A program made the position numbers and the translations under genes. From Pantoea ananatis LMG 2665 (lineage in GTDB: Bacteria; Pseudomonadota; Gammaproteobacteria; Enterobacterales; Enterobacteriaceae), in NCBI RefSeq assembly GCF_000710035.2, contig NZ_JMJJ01000012.1, positions 42,376 to 106,375 of the forward strand: a stretch of 64,000 nt of DNA, given 5' to 3'. Positions 53,529-62,248 of this stretch are shown here, piece by piece. The notes beneath the pieces are model-generated. The model was not told the origin of the DNA and did no database searches. It saw only the letters and a program-made list of their open reading frames with translations. The stretch's first letter is position 1. Every line of letters starts with the position of its first letter.

Positions 53529-54044
53529 ATGAAAACAACTGTATTTGTTATCCATCCCAACATTCATCTGTCCCGTGTTAACTCGGCGCTGGCAAAAAGT
53601 GCAGCATCACTGCCCGATGTCGAAGTGCGTTATCTGTATAACCTGTATCCGGATGGCAAAATTGACGTGGCTGCTGAACAGGCTGTTCTGGAAAATACCG
53701 ACCGTATTGTGCTGCAGTTCCCGATGCAGTGGTACAGCACGCCGCCGCTTCTCAAACAGTGGCTTGATGACGTACTGACCTACGGCTGGTCACATGGTGG
53801 CGAAACACAGGCACTGCGTGACAAGCAACTTATGCTGGCCGTTTCGCTCGGTGGTGCTGAGTCTGCCTATCAGCCTGATGGCGCAGCCGGTCATACGGTA
53901 AGCGAATACCTGCTGTCCTTTGAAACCATCTCCGGATATCTGGGGATGCACTATATCAAGCCTTTCATTACAGGCGGAAGTGCGACGATCACCGACGAAG
54001 AAATTGAAGCACAGACTGAACGCTACAAAACGGTATTAGTCTGA
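53529..54044 (+). CDS. NAD(P)H oxidoreductase, flavodoxin fold (KefF/MdaB family)
   Basis: The 171-residue protein has the flavodoxin-like fold of quinone reductases: FVIHPNIHLSRVNSALA (FMN phosphate loop), IVLQFPMQWYSTPPLLKQWL, DDVLTYGW and the LGMHYIKPF strand. These FMN enzymes make two-electron reductions of quinones and aromatic electrophiles. Co-transcribed with the aldo/keto reductase, it fits a detoxification role. Confidence 0.9.
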   Translation: MKTTVFVIHPNIHLSRVNSALAKSAASLPDVEVRYLYNLYPDGKIDVAAEQAVLENTDRIVLQFPMQWYSTPPLLKQWLDDVLTYGWSHGGETQALRDKQLMLAVSLGGAESAYQPDGAAGHTVSEYLLSFETISGYLGMHYIKPFITGGSATITDEEIEAQTERYKTVLV

Positions 54045-54537
54045 TTAGCATCATGCATTCTATCAATTATTAAAACGTTCAGATGTGCTGGTTGTCGCTG
54101 ACAATTATCATTGGCGGCAACTAGCAGAATTATGGCTGCTGATGGCTGTTTTGACGGCCCTCAGCATACGCGAGAGCCCCCTACACTGTGCATTTCTGAA
54201 GCATTGCTGCTTATTTAAGTTATGCGGTAGCCACTTCAGAACGTTGAACCTGCTTTGCGAAATTCTCATAAAAGTATGTTCTCCGTATAAAGACATTACT
54301 ATATGAATCTTTAACGTCCGCTTTTCGCTCATAGCAGACATATCTAAATTGTTTAATTGAACGTGCCAACATCAGACCAGCACAGGATTGACCGGATCGT
54401 TCTCTTTCAGACACAATCGAAACGACGCTTCTGATGTGTCGGGGATACTTACTCAGAAACCGGCGGAATGGTTGTGGACTGTAGTTGTGCTAAACCCCGG
54501 CTCAGCTATGGCGTTTTGTCATTTATAGGGAGTAAAC
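54045..54537. other. Non-coding interval with repeat copy 5
   Basis: About 490 bases. Apart from one A unit at 54313-54339, there are short unremarkable frames without initiation sites. The acetyltransferase promoter probably lies in the right part but was not assigned. Confidence 0.4.
54313..54339 (+). repeat. Dispersed palindromic repeat, copy 5 (A only)
   Basis: AACGTCCGCTTTTCGCTCAT followed by AGCAGAC; no B or C unit nearby. Confidence 0.65.
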
Positions 54538-55053
54538 ATGGAAGTAACGGTAGAAATGTGTCCACCAGATGAATGGGAATCCATGGTGAAAATTTTTACC
54601 GAGATGGAAGAGCACTACTATGGTAAGGGCATCATTCAGAAAACACTGTTGAAGAATTATCTCCGCAATCGACTCTTCAGTCAGCTCTCCGGTACTCTGG
54701 TGCTCAGGGCTCGCCGCGATGAAAATATCGTTGGGCTGGCGTGTTGCAGCATTCTCTATCCTTCGCCCCGGTACAGTGGAGAGTTACACATCAAAGAGCT
54801 GTATGTTTCACGGAGTGAGAGAGGTAAAGGCACTGGGGAATCCATAATGCGCTTTATGGCAAAACTCGCTCTTGAGCATGAGTGTCGTAGCCTTAGCTGG
54901 AATGCCGAGAAATCAAACGCCGGAGCAAACCGTTTTTATCAATCTTTAGGGGGCAGAATAAATGGCGATATTGTGAATTATTATCTCCATGGTGACCTCC
55001 TGAGTAAACTGGCTTCCGGCAGTTTGGCACCGTCTGGAGGCTGTACCGGTTAG
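54538..55053 (+). CDS. GNAT-family N-acetyltransferase
   Basis: The 171-residue protein has the GNAT fold: beta strand LHIKELYVSRSERGKGTG (acetyl-CoA-binding RGKGTG loop), ESIMRFMAKLALEHECRSLS and the WNAEKSNAGANRFYQSLG segment. Substrate unknown. GGGAG precedes the ATG. Repeat copies lie on both sides. Confidence 0.92.
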   Translation: MEVTVEMCPPDEWESMVKIFTEMEEHYYGKGIIQKTLLKNYLRNRLFSQLSGTLVLRARRDENIVGLACCSILYPSPRYSGELHIKELYVSRSERGKGTGESIMRFMAKLALEHECRSLSWNAEKSNAGANRFYQSLGGRINGDIVNYYLHGDLLSKLASGSLAPSGGCTG

Positions 55054-55111
55054 TCTCTCGCACTGATTTGGCTTGCCAGCAAGGCAGAGGCAACTGCGTA
55101 ATATTGATGCC

Positions 55112-55139
55112 GTGTCCGCTCTGTGCCAGAAGCGGACAC
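55112..55139 (+). repeat. Dispersed palindromic repeat, copy 6 (B only)
   Basis: GTGTCCGCT and AGCGGACAC arms around CTGTGCCAGA, just downstream of the GNAT gene. Confidence 0.75.
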
Positions 55140-55153
55140 TCAAATCGTTTGCT

Positions 55154-55789
55154 CTATCGAGAGCGAAGCAGGGCGTTTTCGACAGCCCCTGTTATCTCGT
55201 CTTCGCTGCGGCCTCCGCTGAACGCGACGTGAGCGTTGAAAACGAAGTGCGGAACAGACTGCACGCCTGCTGAAAACGCTTCTGCTACCGCCTGGTCAAC
55301 CCTGGCGTGCCAGGCTGGCTCTTCAGCAACAGCCAGCGCCTCAGAACGCTCAAAACCATATGACGTGGCAATGTCTGCAAGCACAACGGTACTGGCAATG
55401 TTCATGGCTTTCAGAAAATAGGCTTCTGTAATTGCAACCGCAAGCGGGTGCTGCGTGCCCCGTGAGCGAGCGGCCATAATGAGCGCATGGGCTGCCTGCG
55501 TGGGATAAGCCCGGGGCTGACCTTTCAGGTTGAGCTCCAGCCCTGACAGGCGGGCCTCCCGTTCAACACGGGAAAACGCGGCTTCAGGGTTATGCACGCC
55601 GTATCGCTCAAGAAGTAAATCAGCGATTAATACCCCCTCTGCGGGGATGCCGGGCATCAGCATAACAGGGTGATGGTGAATATCAGCCTGAAGGCCCGGG
55701 AAGCGTTCTTTAAGAACCTTATCGAGTCTGTACTGACCGACAATGCACCAGGGACATATGATGTCGGTATAGAGGTCAATCTTCAGCAT
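55154..55789 (-). CDS. DsbA-family oxidoreductase (FrnE-like)
   Basis: The 211-residue cytoplasmic protein has no signal peptide. CPWC in DLYTDIICPWCIVGQYRLD and the cis-Pro loop SVPHFVFNAHVAFSGG mark the FrnE/2-hydroxychromene-isomerase-like branch of the DsbA family. It lies 26 bases after the azoreductase gene on the same strand, so the two are an operon. Role probably in thiol or polyketide/aromatic oxidation; unknown here. Confidence 0.9.
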   Translation of the reverse strand: MLKIDLYTDIICPWCIVGQYRLDKVLKERFPGLQADIHHHPVMLMPGIPAEGVLIADLLLERYGVHNPEAAFSRVEREARLSGLELNLKGQPRAYPTQAAHALIMAARSRGTQHPLAVAITEAYFLKAMNIASTVVLADIATSYGFERSEALAVAEEPAWHARVDQAVAEAFSAGVQSVPHFVFNAHVAFSGGRSEDEITGAVENALLRSR

Positions 55790-55815
55790 GTAAGACTTCT
55801 CCCTTATTCAGCCCG

Positions 55816-56469
55816 TTACAGGCCTGGATGGTTCTGGAAAGAGCCATAACTCTGCGCTGCGCCCGCTAACAATGACTCAACAGCTGCTTCGGCACTGGCG
55901 ACAGCGGCCTGTGCAGATTCCGCGCCGAGTACGGTACCTTCTATCCGCACAAGCTCAGCGTCAGTCAGTCCGATAAAGCCAAGTATGTGCAGGAGATAGC
56001 TGGTCTGGAAGTCGAAAGCGGCATAATCCCCCTGTGAAAACACACCCCCTGCGGCGGTGACCAGATACAGCTTCCTGCCTGTAAGCAGGCCCTGGGGAGC
56101 TCCTATGGCATAGCTGAAGGTGAGCCCCGGCCATGTGATATTGTCAATCCAGGCCTTGAGCTGTGAAGAAGGGCCGAAATTCATCATTCCTGAACCAATG
56201 ACTATGATGTCGGCCGCGCATAATTCATCAACCAGCTCCCTTGCTCGTTTAACGGCAGTATTCTGTGCAGGTGTGCGCGAGTCCGGAGACACAGTGCGGC
56301 CTTCAGTGTAGTCCTGTGTGATATGCGGGGGCGGACTGGCGACAAGGTCTCGAACAGTCAGTGAACCGCCTCGCTGAGCCTTCAGCCCACGGGCAATTTG
56401 AGTGGCAAAGCGGGTAGACAGGCTCTCAGAGCCACGTGGACTGGAAGTAATCAGCAGAATATTACGCAT
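55816..56469 (-). CDS. FMN-dependent NADH-azoreductase family
   Basis: The 217-residue protein has the flavodoxin-like AzoR pattern: [18 protein letters not shown] (FMN phosphate loop), [38 protein letters not shown] and FIGLTD. AzoR enzymes reduce quinones and azo compounds with NADH. Divergent from an HxlR regulator, which probably controls it, and upstream of the FrnE-like gene. Confidence 0.93.
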   Translation of the reverse strand: MRNILLITSSPRGSESLSTRFATQIARGLKAQRGGSLTVRDLVASPPPHITQDYTEGRTVSPDSRTPAQNTAVKRARELVDELCAADIIVIGSGMMNFGPSSQLKAWIDNITWPGLTFSYAIGAPQGLLTGRKLYLVTAAGGVFSQGDYAAFDFQTSYLLHILGFIGLTDAELVRIEGTVLGAESAQAAVASAEAAVESLLAGAAQSYGSFQNHPGL

Positions 56470-56583
56470 AGTGGCTCCGTTTAGGGTATAAAATTAATAA
56501 TCAGGGCACATTTTTATCCCTGGTTACTAACCGGTACCATCGATACTAGAATGCCTGTCGGAGCTTAACAAGAAGGCACAACT

Positions 56584-57012
56584 ATGTTACTGAGTCACAC
56601 CGGGGTTCCTGAAGCACTGCCGGCTCCTGAAACCGAAGGCTGCAAGGCCACCCGTGAAATACTGAACCGGATTGGCGACAAGTGGAGCCTCTACATCATC
56701 GCGTCTCTGGCAAATGGAAAGCAGCGCTTTAATCAGCTAAGGCGCAGCATTGACGGTATTTCCCAGCGGATGCTGACGCTGACCCTGAGAGGTCTTGAGC
56801 GGGATGGCTTAATCAGCCGGACTGTCTATCCGACCATCCCGCCACGTGTTGATTACGAACTCACTGACCTGGGCCGGTCACTGTCAGAGCCTGTAATGGC
56901 GCTGGTGAACTGGGCAAACAATAACCGGTCAGCCATCGCAGAAGCACATCAGCGCTATGACGATACATTTAAGTCTGTTGAGGAATTTAAGGCTGCCGGG
57001 CAGGGATCATGA
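56584..57012 (+). CDS. HxlR-family redox/electrophile regulator
   Basis: The 142-residue protein has the HxlR winged helix: CKATREILNRIGDKWSLYII, LRRSIDGISQRMLTLTLRGL, LERDGLISRTVYPTIPPRVD, YELTDLGRSL. Cys22 precedes the wHTH, as in redox-sensing members (YodB/QorR), where it reacts with electrophiles. It is divergent from the azoreductase operon with a 114-base gap, the usual layout for a repressor of quinone-reductase genes. GGTTACTAACC (about 56521-56531) is in that gap and may be part of the site. Confidence 0.92.
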   Translation: MLLSHTGVPEALPAPETEGCKATREILNRIGDKWSLYIIASLANGKQRFNQLRRSIDGISQRMLTLTLRGLERDGLISRTVYPTIPPRVDYELTDLGRSLSEPVMALVNWANNNRSAIAEAHQRYDDTFKSVEEFKAAGQGS

Positions 57013-57072
57013 GCGCCGGAAGTATCAAAAGTCCCGGTGTGTCTTTTGCTGGATGCGGACAACGGTTATTCC

Positions 57073-57146
57073 GTCAGTCCGCTCAGAGCCAAGAGCTGAA
57101 GTAGCTAACAACTGTCTGTAATGATCAATCGGGAGCAGGTCAGCAG
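57073..57146 (+). repeat. Dispersed palindromic repeat, copy 7 (degenerate B, full C)
   Basis: GTCCGCTCAGAGCCAAGAGC resembles unit B, and CGGGAGCAGGTCAGC (57130-57144) matches tail C exactly. A degenerate A may precede it. It lies in the 308-base gap between hxlR and the next gene, which shows no other gene. Confidence 0.6.
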
Positions 57147-57320
57147 CCAGCAGAACTGTAAATCTCACTCCTTAAACATTTCAGGATAATTCTTTTTTTA
57201 TATATTCAACCGGACCTGTCGCTATAATCAAAAAACAGACAAAACAGGCTACAGCCATGAAGCACCAGCATCATTTTCCGCAATGCGGACCTTTTACAGC
57301 CAGGTAGTAAGGAGAATAAT

Positions 57321-57584
57321 ATGTTGAGAGATATCGAGAAAGTTACGCATACTGTCACTGGCGAAGCCCTGCTGTCACTTATCAGGGAGGATGCACCAGT
57401 CAGCAACGAATCACTAGCAACACGCCTTCAACATTTTCTACAGGCTGAAGAAGACGCCCACAGGCGTCAGGCAATACTTGCTGCAGTGAGTATGTTAAAT
57501 ACCTTTACAGGTAATCATGATTCACCCGATAACATTACTCAGAGTAAAAAGAAGGTTTTCTTCCTGTCAGCCACGAAACACTGA
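57321..57584 (+). CDS. YmgA/AriR-family small connector protein
   Basis: The 87-residue protein resembles E. coli YmgA/YmgB (AriR)/YcgZ: EKVTHTVTGEALLSLIRE, then helices (SLATRLQHFLQAEEDAHRRQ) and AILAAVSML. These small proteins act downstream of the BluF/RcsB light and stress circuit, controlling biofilm and acid resistance. AAGGAG precedes the ATG, and a strong hairpin follows. A chromosomal-type regulator on a plasmid; identification is by pattern. Confidence 0.65.
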   Translation: MLRDIEKVTHTVTGEALLSLIREDAPVSNESLATRLQHFLQAEEDAHRRQAILAAVSMLNTFTGNHDSPDNITQSKKKVFFLSATKH

Positions 57585-57595
57585 TCACATTACAG

Positions 57596-57621
57596 CGTAA
57601 ACCGCCTTAAGGCGGTTTACG
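57596..57621 (+). terminator. Terminator-like perfect hairpin
   Basis: CGTAAACCGCC and GGCGGTTTACG (57596-57606, 57611-57621), 11 bp around a TTAA loop, just after the small connector gene. No strong T-run follows. Confidence 0.6.
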
Positions 57622-57796
57622 AATACGCAGTTAAATGCCCCCAACATTTATAATCAGCTATCGTCTTTAGATTCAGCAAAACTATTGCATAATAACGTTT
57701 CAACGCTTTCCTTATGCAACATAAAAGTGGTCTGCTATCTGTAAATTAATATGCAGCTTCATTAGCAGATTCTTCATTTACTGTTGAATAGCTTCG

Positions 57797-57909
57797 AACG
57801 TCCGCTTTTCGCTCATAGCGAACAACAGCCTGTTCCTGATTCCACTGTGTGCCAGAAGCGGACGTTGCTTGCATCATGGTATGCTAGTTTACCGGGAGCG
57901 GGTCAGCGG
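57797..57909 (+). repeat. Dispersed palindromic repeat, copy 8 (complete A-B-C)
   Basis: A: AACGTCCGCTTTTCGCTCAT (57797-57816, continuing AGCGAAC). B: GTGTGCCAGAAGCGGACGTT (57847-57866). Spacer with ATGCTAGTTT. C: ACCGGGAGCGGGTCAGCGG (57891-57909). It is the fullest copy and ends 42 bases before the IS remnant. Confidence 0.75.
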
Positions 57910-57950
57910 ACATTGTTAAATTCAATCCATACAAATAAACGGAGTGAAGG

Positions 57951-58171
57951 TCACCACTGCAATATCAAACGCCGGATGCTGGGATTCAAGTAGTTTCGAC
58001 GGGCGTAGACCATCCTAGCTGGTATCGAACTGTTCCACATGATACGAAAAGCGCAATATCAACATTCCAAAAGTGGTGAATTGTCACCCGCGGAGCAATT
58101 CTATTTTCTGGCTACCTAAATAATCAACAACGCAACTTTTGACAACTTAATGTCACTAATGCGACAGAGCC
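57951..58171 (+). mobile_element. 3' remnant of IS6-type element
   Basis: About 220 bases match the right end of the full IS copy at 62028-62248: transposase codons for DHRNIKRR..GFKSFRR..GIEMLHMIRKGQYQHSK and the terminal repeat TAATGCGACAGAGCC (58157-58171). A small deletion removed CCGGAT-type bases, and the reading frame is lost. Same orientation as the full copy. Confidence 0.85.
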
Positions 58172-58194
58172 AGTTTTTTGTGAAATCTTATAAA

Positions 58195-59202
58195 TTAGTT
58201 TGCATTATCATATTGTTGCGATTTTTTTAGTTTATAGGAAGCGATACCCTCATGATTGTCATCACTGAATTCAATTTTTTGAATTGCAATATTTTCATAT
58301 AATTTTACATATAATACTCTATTTTTAAGATCATAGACTGATGTGTAATGTGTATACTGAAATGCTTTTTTTTTATTGTAATTTAACTCTATACATCCTT
58401 TAACAATATCAGTCGTTGCTAAAACATGAAAGGCTTTGTTAATGGATTTCTCAGAAGATACGGTTTCACTATATTTAAGTAAATATGCTGTTCTCACAAA
58501 ACGTGAGGATGGTGTATAGTCGCCGGGAACACCCATAAACCCTGAACCTTTACCCGATGATAGCAATTTAACATTACCAAATTCAGTGTCATCTGAATTA
58601 TAAATGGAAAGGCCTGTATAATTTTTCAGGTTAGTGACATGCCAAGGAAATGGAGGGTTATTTGTCATCACACCAATTGAATTTTCATAAACTTCAAACT
58701 CCAGTTCTTTGGTCGGTTCTACTACAATCGTGCGGCCACTTAAATCTGTGAACATGAAGTGTTGAGGTAAACCATGTTCCGTTCCTGTTGAATCTATGTC
58801 TGCGATAGCAATGCTCAATATTTTTTCTTCTACTTCATAAGTATTCTTACAGTTTGATAGCACCCAAAAAAGAAACTGTTCGGCCAGGATAGGGGTTTTC
58901 TTTGCTTCATTTATTTTTTCAACACTCGAGTACTTATTGAATTCAGAAAAGTATTGTGTAACGCCACAAAGACTAAACTCATTTATACCATCAATTACGG
59001 CATGAGCAATAGCTTCGCCGTCATTTTCCATGAAGCCTATACCCATCACAGAATACATTGCATCCCAAACTCCGAGACGACTACTCACTTTAAATTTTCT
59101 TGGTGTTTTTATGCCCGTATACCTGTAGAGTATATGATATTCCTGCGTTCTTCCCAAATAATAATCCCCGTCTAAAGATTTAAATGTAATGCTGGTGCAC
59201 AT
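58195..59202 (-). CDS. Choloylglycine-hydrolase-family N-terminal nucleophile hydrolase
   Basis: The 335-residue protein starts MCTSITF with the catalytic Cys2 exposed after Met removal, as in bile-salt hydrolases and penicillin V acylases. Arg18 is conserved (GRTQEY), position 21 is Glu rather than Asp, Asn is kept in MTNNPPFPWH and Arg in PSSRFVRTAYLL. It cleaves amide bonds, with bile salts, penicillin V or N-acyl homoserine lactones as known substrate classes. It has no signal peptide. The gene is AT-rich, unlike the tra genes, and starts 24 bases after the IS remnant, so it looks acquired. Confidence 0.92.
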   Translation of the reverse strand: MCTSITFKSLDGDYYLGRTQEYHILYRYTGIKTPRKFKVSSRLGVWDAMYSVMGIGFMENDGEAIAHAVIDGINEFSLCGVTQYFSEFNKYSSVEKINEAKKTPILAEQFLFWVLSNCKNTYEVEEKILSIAIADIDSTGTEHGLPQHFMFTDLSGRTIVVEPTKELEFEVYENSIGVMTNNPPFPWHVTNLKNYTGLSIYNSDDTEFGNVKLLSSGKGSGFMGVPGDYTPSSRFVRTAYLLKYSETVSSEKSINKAFHVLATTDIVKGCIELNYNKKKAFQYTHYTSVYDLKNRVLYVKLYENIAIQKIEFSDDNHEGIASYKLKKSQQYDNAN

Positions 59203-59591
59203 AATTAAAGCCCTCTTTTTTAAGTGTTAAAATCGTCATTTATCTTTAAATATAATCAATTTTAAAGCGAAATAAACGATTTAATGCTTGCCTTTAATCT
59301 TTTTTAATGATGCATTAGCAACGCCTGAGAATAGTATATTTACCTCTGAGTCTTATTACTAATCAAATCACAGATTACTTAAAAATTATTGATGGAAATC
59401 AATCTTTTCGTTTTTTTATGAGTTTTCAGTTATTTATTTTTTTGTTGGGGGTTAAAATTGAGTATTTGACATATCAAATTAATCTATCAATAATAAATCT
59501 CAATATTTCATATTTTGAATTTTTGTTAGGTTTTAGTTGTACTGGAGTGAGGTTTAATTTAATTATCATCTAATTAATGAGGTATTTTTTA
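59203..59591. other. AT-rich divergent intergenic region
   Basis: 389 bases with very low GC between divergent genes for the choloylglycine-type hydrolase and the M20 amidohydrolase. No gene. It must contain both promoters; runs of T/A make box assignment unreliable. Confidence 0.45.
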
Positions 59592-60767
59592 ATGTATGTA
59601 AAGAGTTTGATAGAAACATTGGATGAGAATGTAAGTGAGTTCGTTGACTTAAGAAGAAATATACATTCGCATCCCGAACTGGGATTCGAAGAGCAATCGA
59701 CCAGTGAGCTGGTTGCGACAAAACTTAAAGAATGGGGTTATACGGTTCATTGTGGTCTTGCCAAAACGGGCGTAGTCGGTACCCTGCGCAGCGGAACAGG
59801 AGATAAGGTTATCGGGCTACGTGCAGATATGGATGCCCTGCCTATTGTGGAACAAAGCGGCAAACCGTGGAGTAGCCTTGAACACGGTGTATTCCATGGG
59901 TGTGGGCATGATGGCCACACTGTAATGCTGCTTTGCGCTGCAAAGTATTTAGCCCATACCCGCCGTTTTAACGGTGTCCTGCACGTTATTTTCCAGCCAG
60001 CTGAAGAGACATTATCCGGGGGACGGCGAATGATCGATGATGGCCTCTTTAAGCTGTTCCCCTGCGATAAGATTTTTGGTCTCCATAATGTGCCAGGTTT
60101 GAAAACCGGGCATTTTTATTGTCGTTCGGGATCTCTGATGGCCTCTTCTGACACCATTCATATTAAGATCACTGGTATTGGCGCACACGGCGCCATGCCT
60201 GAAAAAGGTATTGATGCCACACTGGTTGCCTGTCACATTGGGGTGGCCCTGCAAAGTATTGTTTCTCGAAATGTTGATCCCGTTGAGGCTGCCGTTATCA
60301 CCATCGGTTGTATTGAGTCCGGAGAGGCTGCTAATGTAGTCAACGCTTCTGCTCTGATGAAGTTGAGTGTCCGTTCGATTCATAAAGATACGAGAGAACT
60401 TTTGGTTAGCCGTATTCAGGACCTTGCGACGGCACAAGCCGACTCCTTTGGCGCCAAAGCGGAAGTAGAAATAGTAAACTCCAGTCCAGTCCTAGTAAAC
60501 GGGAGTGAAGCAACAGAATTCGCGATGAAAATCGCTTCTGACCTGGTTGGAAAGGATAAGCTTCATTTGGCTTCCCCTGCGATGGGCAGTGAAGACTTTG
60601 CCTTTATGCTGGAAGCTCACCCTGATGGCTGCTATATGCTAATCGGCGGCGGTGATGCACCGGGTTACTGCAATTTGCATAATCCAGGGTATGACTTCAA
60701 TGATGAAATCATTTCTACTGGTGCAGCATACTGGGCTTCACTTGTTGAAACCTATTTAACATCATAA
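59592..60767 (+). CDS. M20-family amidohydrolase (aminoacylase/hippuricase type)
   Basis: I start at ATG 59592 because GAGG lies 9 bases before it; ATG 59577 is also in frame. The 391-residue protein fits M20D: RNIHSHPELGFEEQSTSELV, RADMDALPIVEQSG, HGCGHDGHTVMLL (Cys/His metal ligands), FQPAEETLSGG, GAHGAMPEKGID and SEDFAFMLEAHPDG. These enzymes remove acyl groups from amino acids (hippurate, IAA-amino acids, N-acetyl-amino acids). It is divergent from the choloylglycine-type hydrolase. Confidence 0.93.
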   Translation: MYVKSLIETLDENVSEFVDLRRNIHSHPELGFEEQSTSELVATKLKEWGYTVHCGLAKTGVVGTLRSGTGDKVIGLRADMDALPIVEQSGKPWSSLEHGVFHGCGHDGHTVMLLCAAKYLAHTRRFNGVLHVIFQPAEETLSGGRRMIDDGLFKLFPCDKIFGLHNVPGLKTGHFYCRSGSLMASSDTIHIKITGIGAHGAMPEKGIDATLVACHIGVALQSIVSRNVDPVEAAVITIGCIESGEAANVVNASALMKLSVRSIHKDTRELLVSRIQDLATAQADSFGAKAEVEIVNSSPVLVNGSEATEFAMKIASDLVGKDKLHLASPAMGSEDFAFMLEAHPDGCYMLIGGGDAPGYCNLHNPGYDFNDEIISTGAAYWASLVETYLTS

Positions 60768-60821
60768 TTTCTGATAGAAGTATCGCCATAACGATCGTAT
60801 TGGCGATACCAGGATCTTACC

Positions 60822-61442
60822 ATGTCAATGATGCTCCATTTTGTTGATGTTCTAGGAACGTTTATTTTCGCATTAAGTGGAGCTATAGCCGGCGTTAAAA
60901 AAGGTTTTGATCTTTTCGGCGTTTTCTTCATTTCCTCGGTGACTGCGATTGGAGGGGGCGTGCTCAGGGATGTGTGTCTGTCCTCTGCGCCGCCAAGTGG
61001 ATTGATCAGCGGTGAGTATTTTCTGGCTATATTGCTGGCAGTGCTGTGTGTATCCTATATCCAGAAAGCAATGATTATGTTTTCGAAGCCCGTTACGTTT
61101 TTTGACGCTGTAGGGCTGGGTTTCTTTGCAGCCTTCGGTGCCAGCAAAACATGGCACATGACAGGAAGTTTTCAGTTGTCGGTAATTCTGGGGTGTGTTA
61201 GTGCTGTGGGCGGGGGATGTATGAGGGACGTATTACTTGGGAAATCCCCAATAATTTTCACAAAGGAGATTTATGCCAGTGCGGCAATAGTCGGGGCGAC
61301 CATAGAGCTGCTTGGTGTTTCTGGAAAAATGTCACCGTCGTTAAGTTTGTGGATATCTATAATATCCTGTACGGCCATAAGGATGTGGGCGATTAAGTAT
61401 AGCATCAGAATCCCCGTTATAAAGAACAGATATCTTCAATAG
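60822..61442 (+). CDS. TRIC/YadS-type membrane channel protein
   Basis: The 206-residue protein has seven hydrophobic helices and the paired GGG-x-x-RDV motifs (AIGGGVLRDVC, AVGGGCMRDVLL) that mark bacterial TRIC/UPF0126 proteins, which form cation-selective trimers. It lies 54 bases after the M20 gene on the same strand. Its stop (TAG, 61440-61442) is at the edge of the IS6-type terminal repeat (61444), so the C-terminus may have been set by the insertion. Confidence 0.9.
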   Translation: MSMMLHFVDVLGTFIFALSGAIAGVKKGFDLFGVFFISSVTAIGGGVLRDVCLSSAPPSGLISGEYFLAILLAVLCVSYIQKAMIMFSKPVTFFDAVGLGFFAAFGASKTWHMTGSFQLSVILGCVSAVGGGCMRDVLLGKSPIIFTKEIYASAAIVGATIELLGVSGKMSPSLSLWISIISCTAIRMWAIKYSIRIPVIKNRYLQ

Positions 61443-61443
61443 A

Positions 61444-62248
61444 GCTCTGTCGCATTAAGATTGCGTCGAGTAACATTTTTTTTTTCATGATGTTACCTGT
61501 CGTGTCTCTGATCCGAAACGCCTTCAAGCGTCTGCATTACTCCATCGATATGATTGTTCAGTGTGTCAGCTGGTATCTGGCTTACTCCCTGGGTCTGCGT
61601 AACCTCGTAGAGATGATGGCAGAGCGCGGTATTCTCGTTGACCACTCCACTCTGCATCGTTGGGTTATCCGCCTGGTGCCGTTGTTAGATAAGGTTTTTC
61701 GCCGACACAAGCGCACAATAGGTCGGCGGTGGCGCATGGATGAAACCTAAAACAAAAATAACGGCCAATGGAAGTGTCTGTATCGGGAGGTCGATACAGC
61801 AGGTTATACCATCGACTTCCTTATGACCGCCAAACGGGACGCTACAGTCGCATTGCGCTTCTTTCGCAAAGCTATTCGCCATCAAGGCGAACCCGAGGTG
61901 ATCAGTATCGATAAAAGTGGTGCTAACACCGCAGCGTTAGCCAGGCTCAACGCCGACAGACCCGATGAGGAAACCACTACTATCAGGCAAAGTAAGTATC
62001 TGAACAAACTGATTGAGCAAGACCACCGCAATATCAAACGCCGGATACGCCCGATGCTGGGATTCAAATCGTTTCGACGGGCGCAGACCATCATAGCTGG
62101 TATCGAAATGCTCCACATGATACGAAAAGGGCAATATAAACATCCGAAAAGTGGGGAATTGTCACCCGCAGAGCAATTCTATTGCTGGCCATCTAAATAA
62201 ATAACAACGCAACTTTTGACAACTAAATGTCACTAATGCGGCAGAGCC
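61444..62248 (+). mobile_element. IS6-type insertion sequence (about 805 bp)
   Basis: The terminal repeats are GCTCTGTCGCATTA (61444-61457) and TAATGCGGCAGAGC (62234-62247), and the ends enclose one transposase. No target duplication is seen. Length and organisation fit IS6/IS26-type elements. A partial copy with the same orientation lies at 57951-58171. Confidence 0.88.
61487..62200 (+). pseudogene. IS6-family transposase with nonsense mutation
   Basis: Starting at ATG 61487 the frame has an IS6 helix-turn-helix region (MMAERGILVDHSTLHRWVIR) and reaches MDET, the first catalytic Asp, where the next codon is TAA (61748-61750) instead of TAC. The same frame continues after the stop through VDTAGYTIDFLMTAKRDATV, then EDHRNIKRR-like and FKSFRRAQTI, to TAA 62198-62200, containing the second Asp (ISIDKSGANTAAL) and the catalytic Glu. 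One base separates it from a working DDE transposase of about 237 residues. Confidence 0.88.

Noticed and set aside
32643..57909. CRISPR array as an explanation of the repeats
   Set aside because: The copies are kilobases apart, lie between genes, differ in length and have no regular spacers.
57784..57993. 69-codon frame across the repeat and IS remnant
   Set aside because: It joins repeat sequence to a broken transposase end and has no independent start signal.
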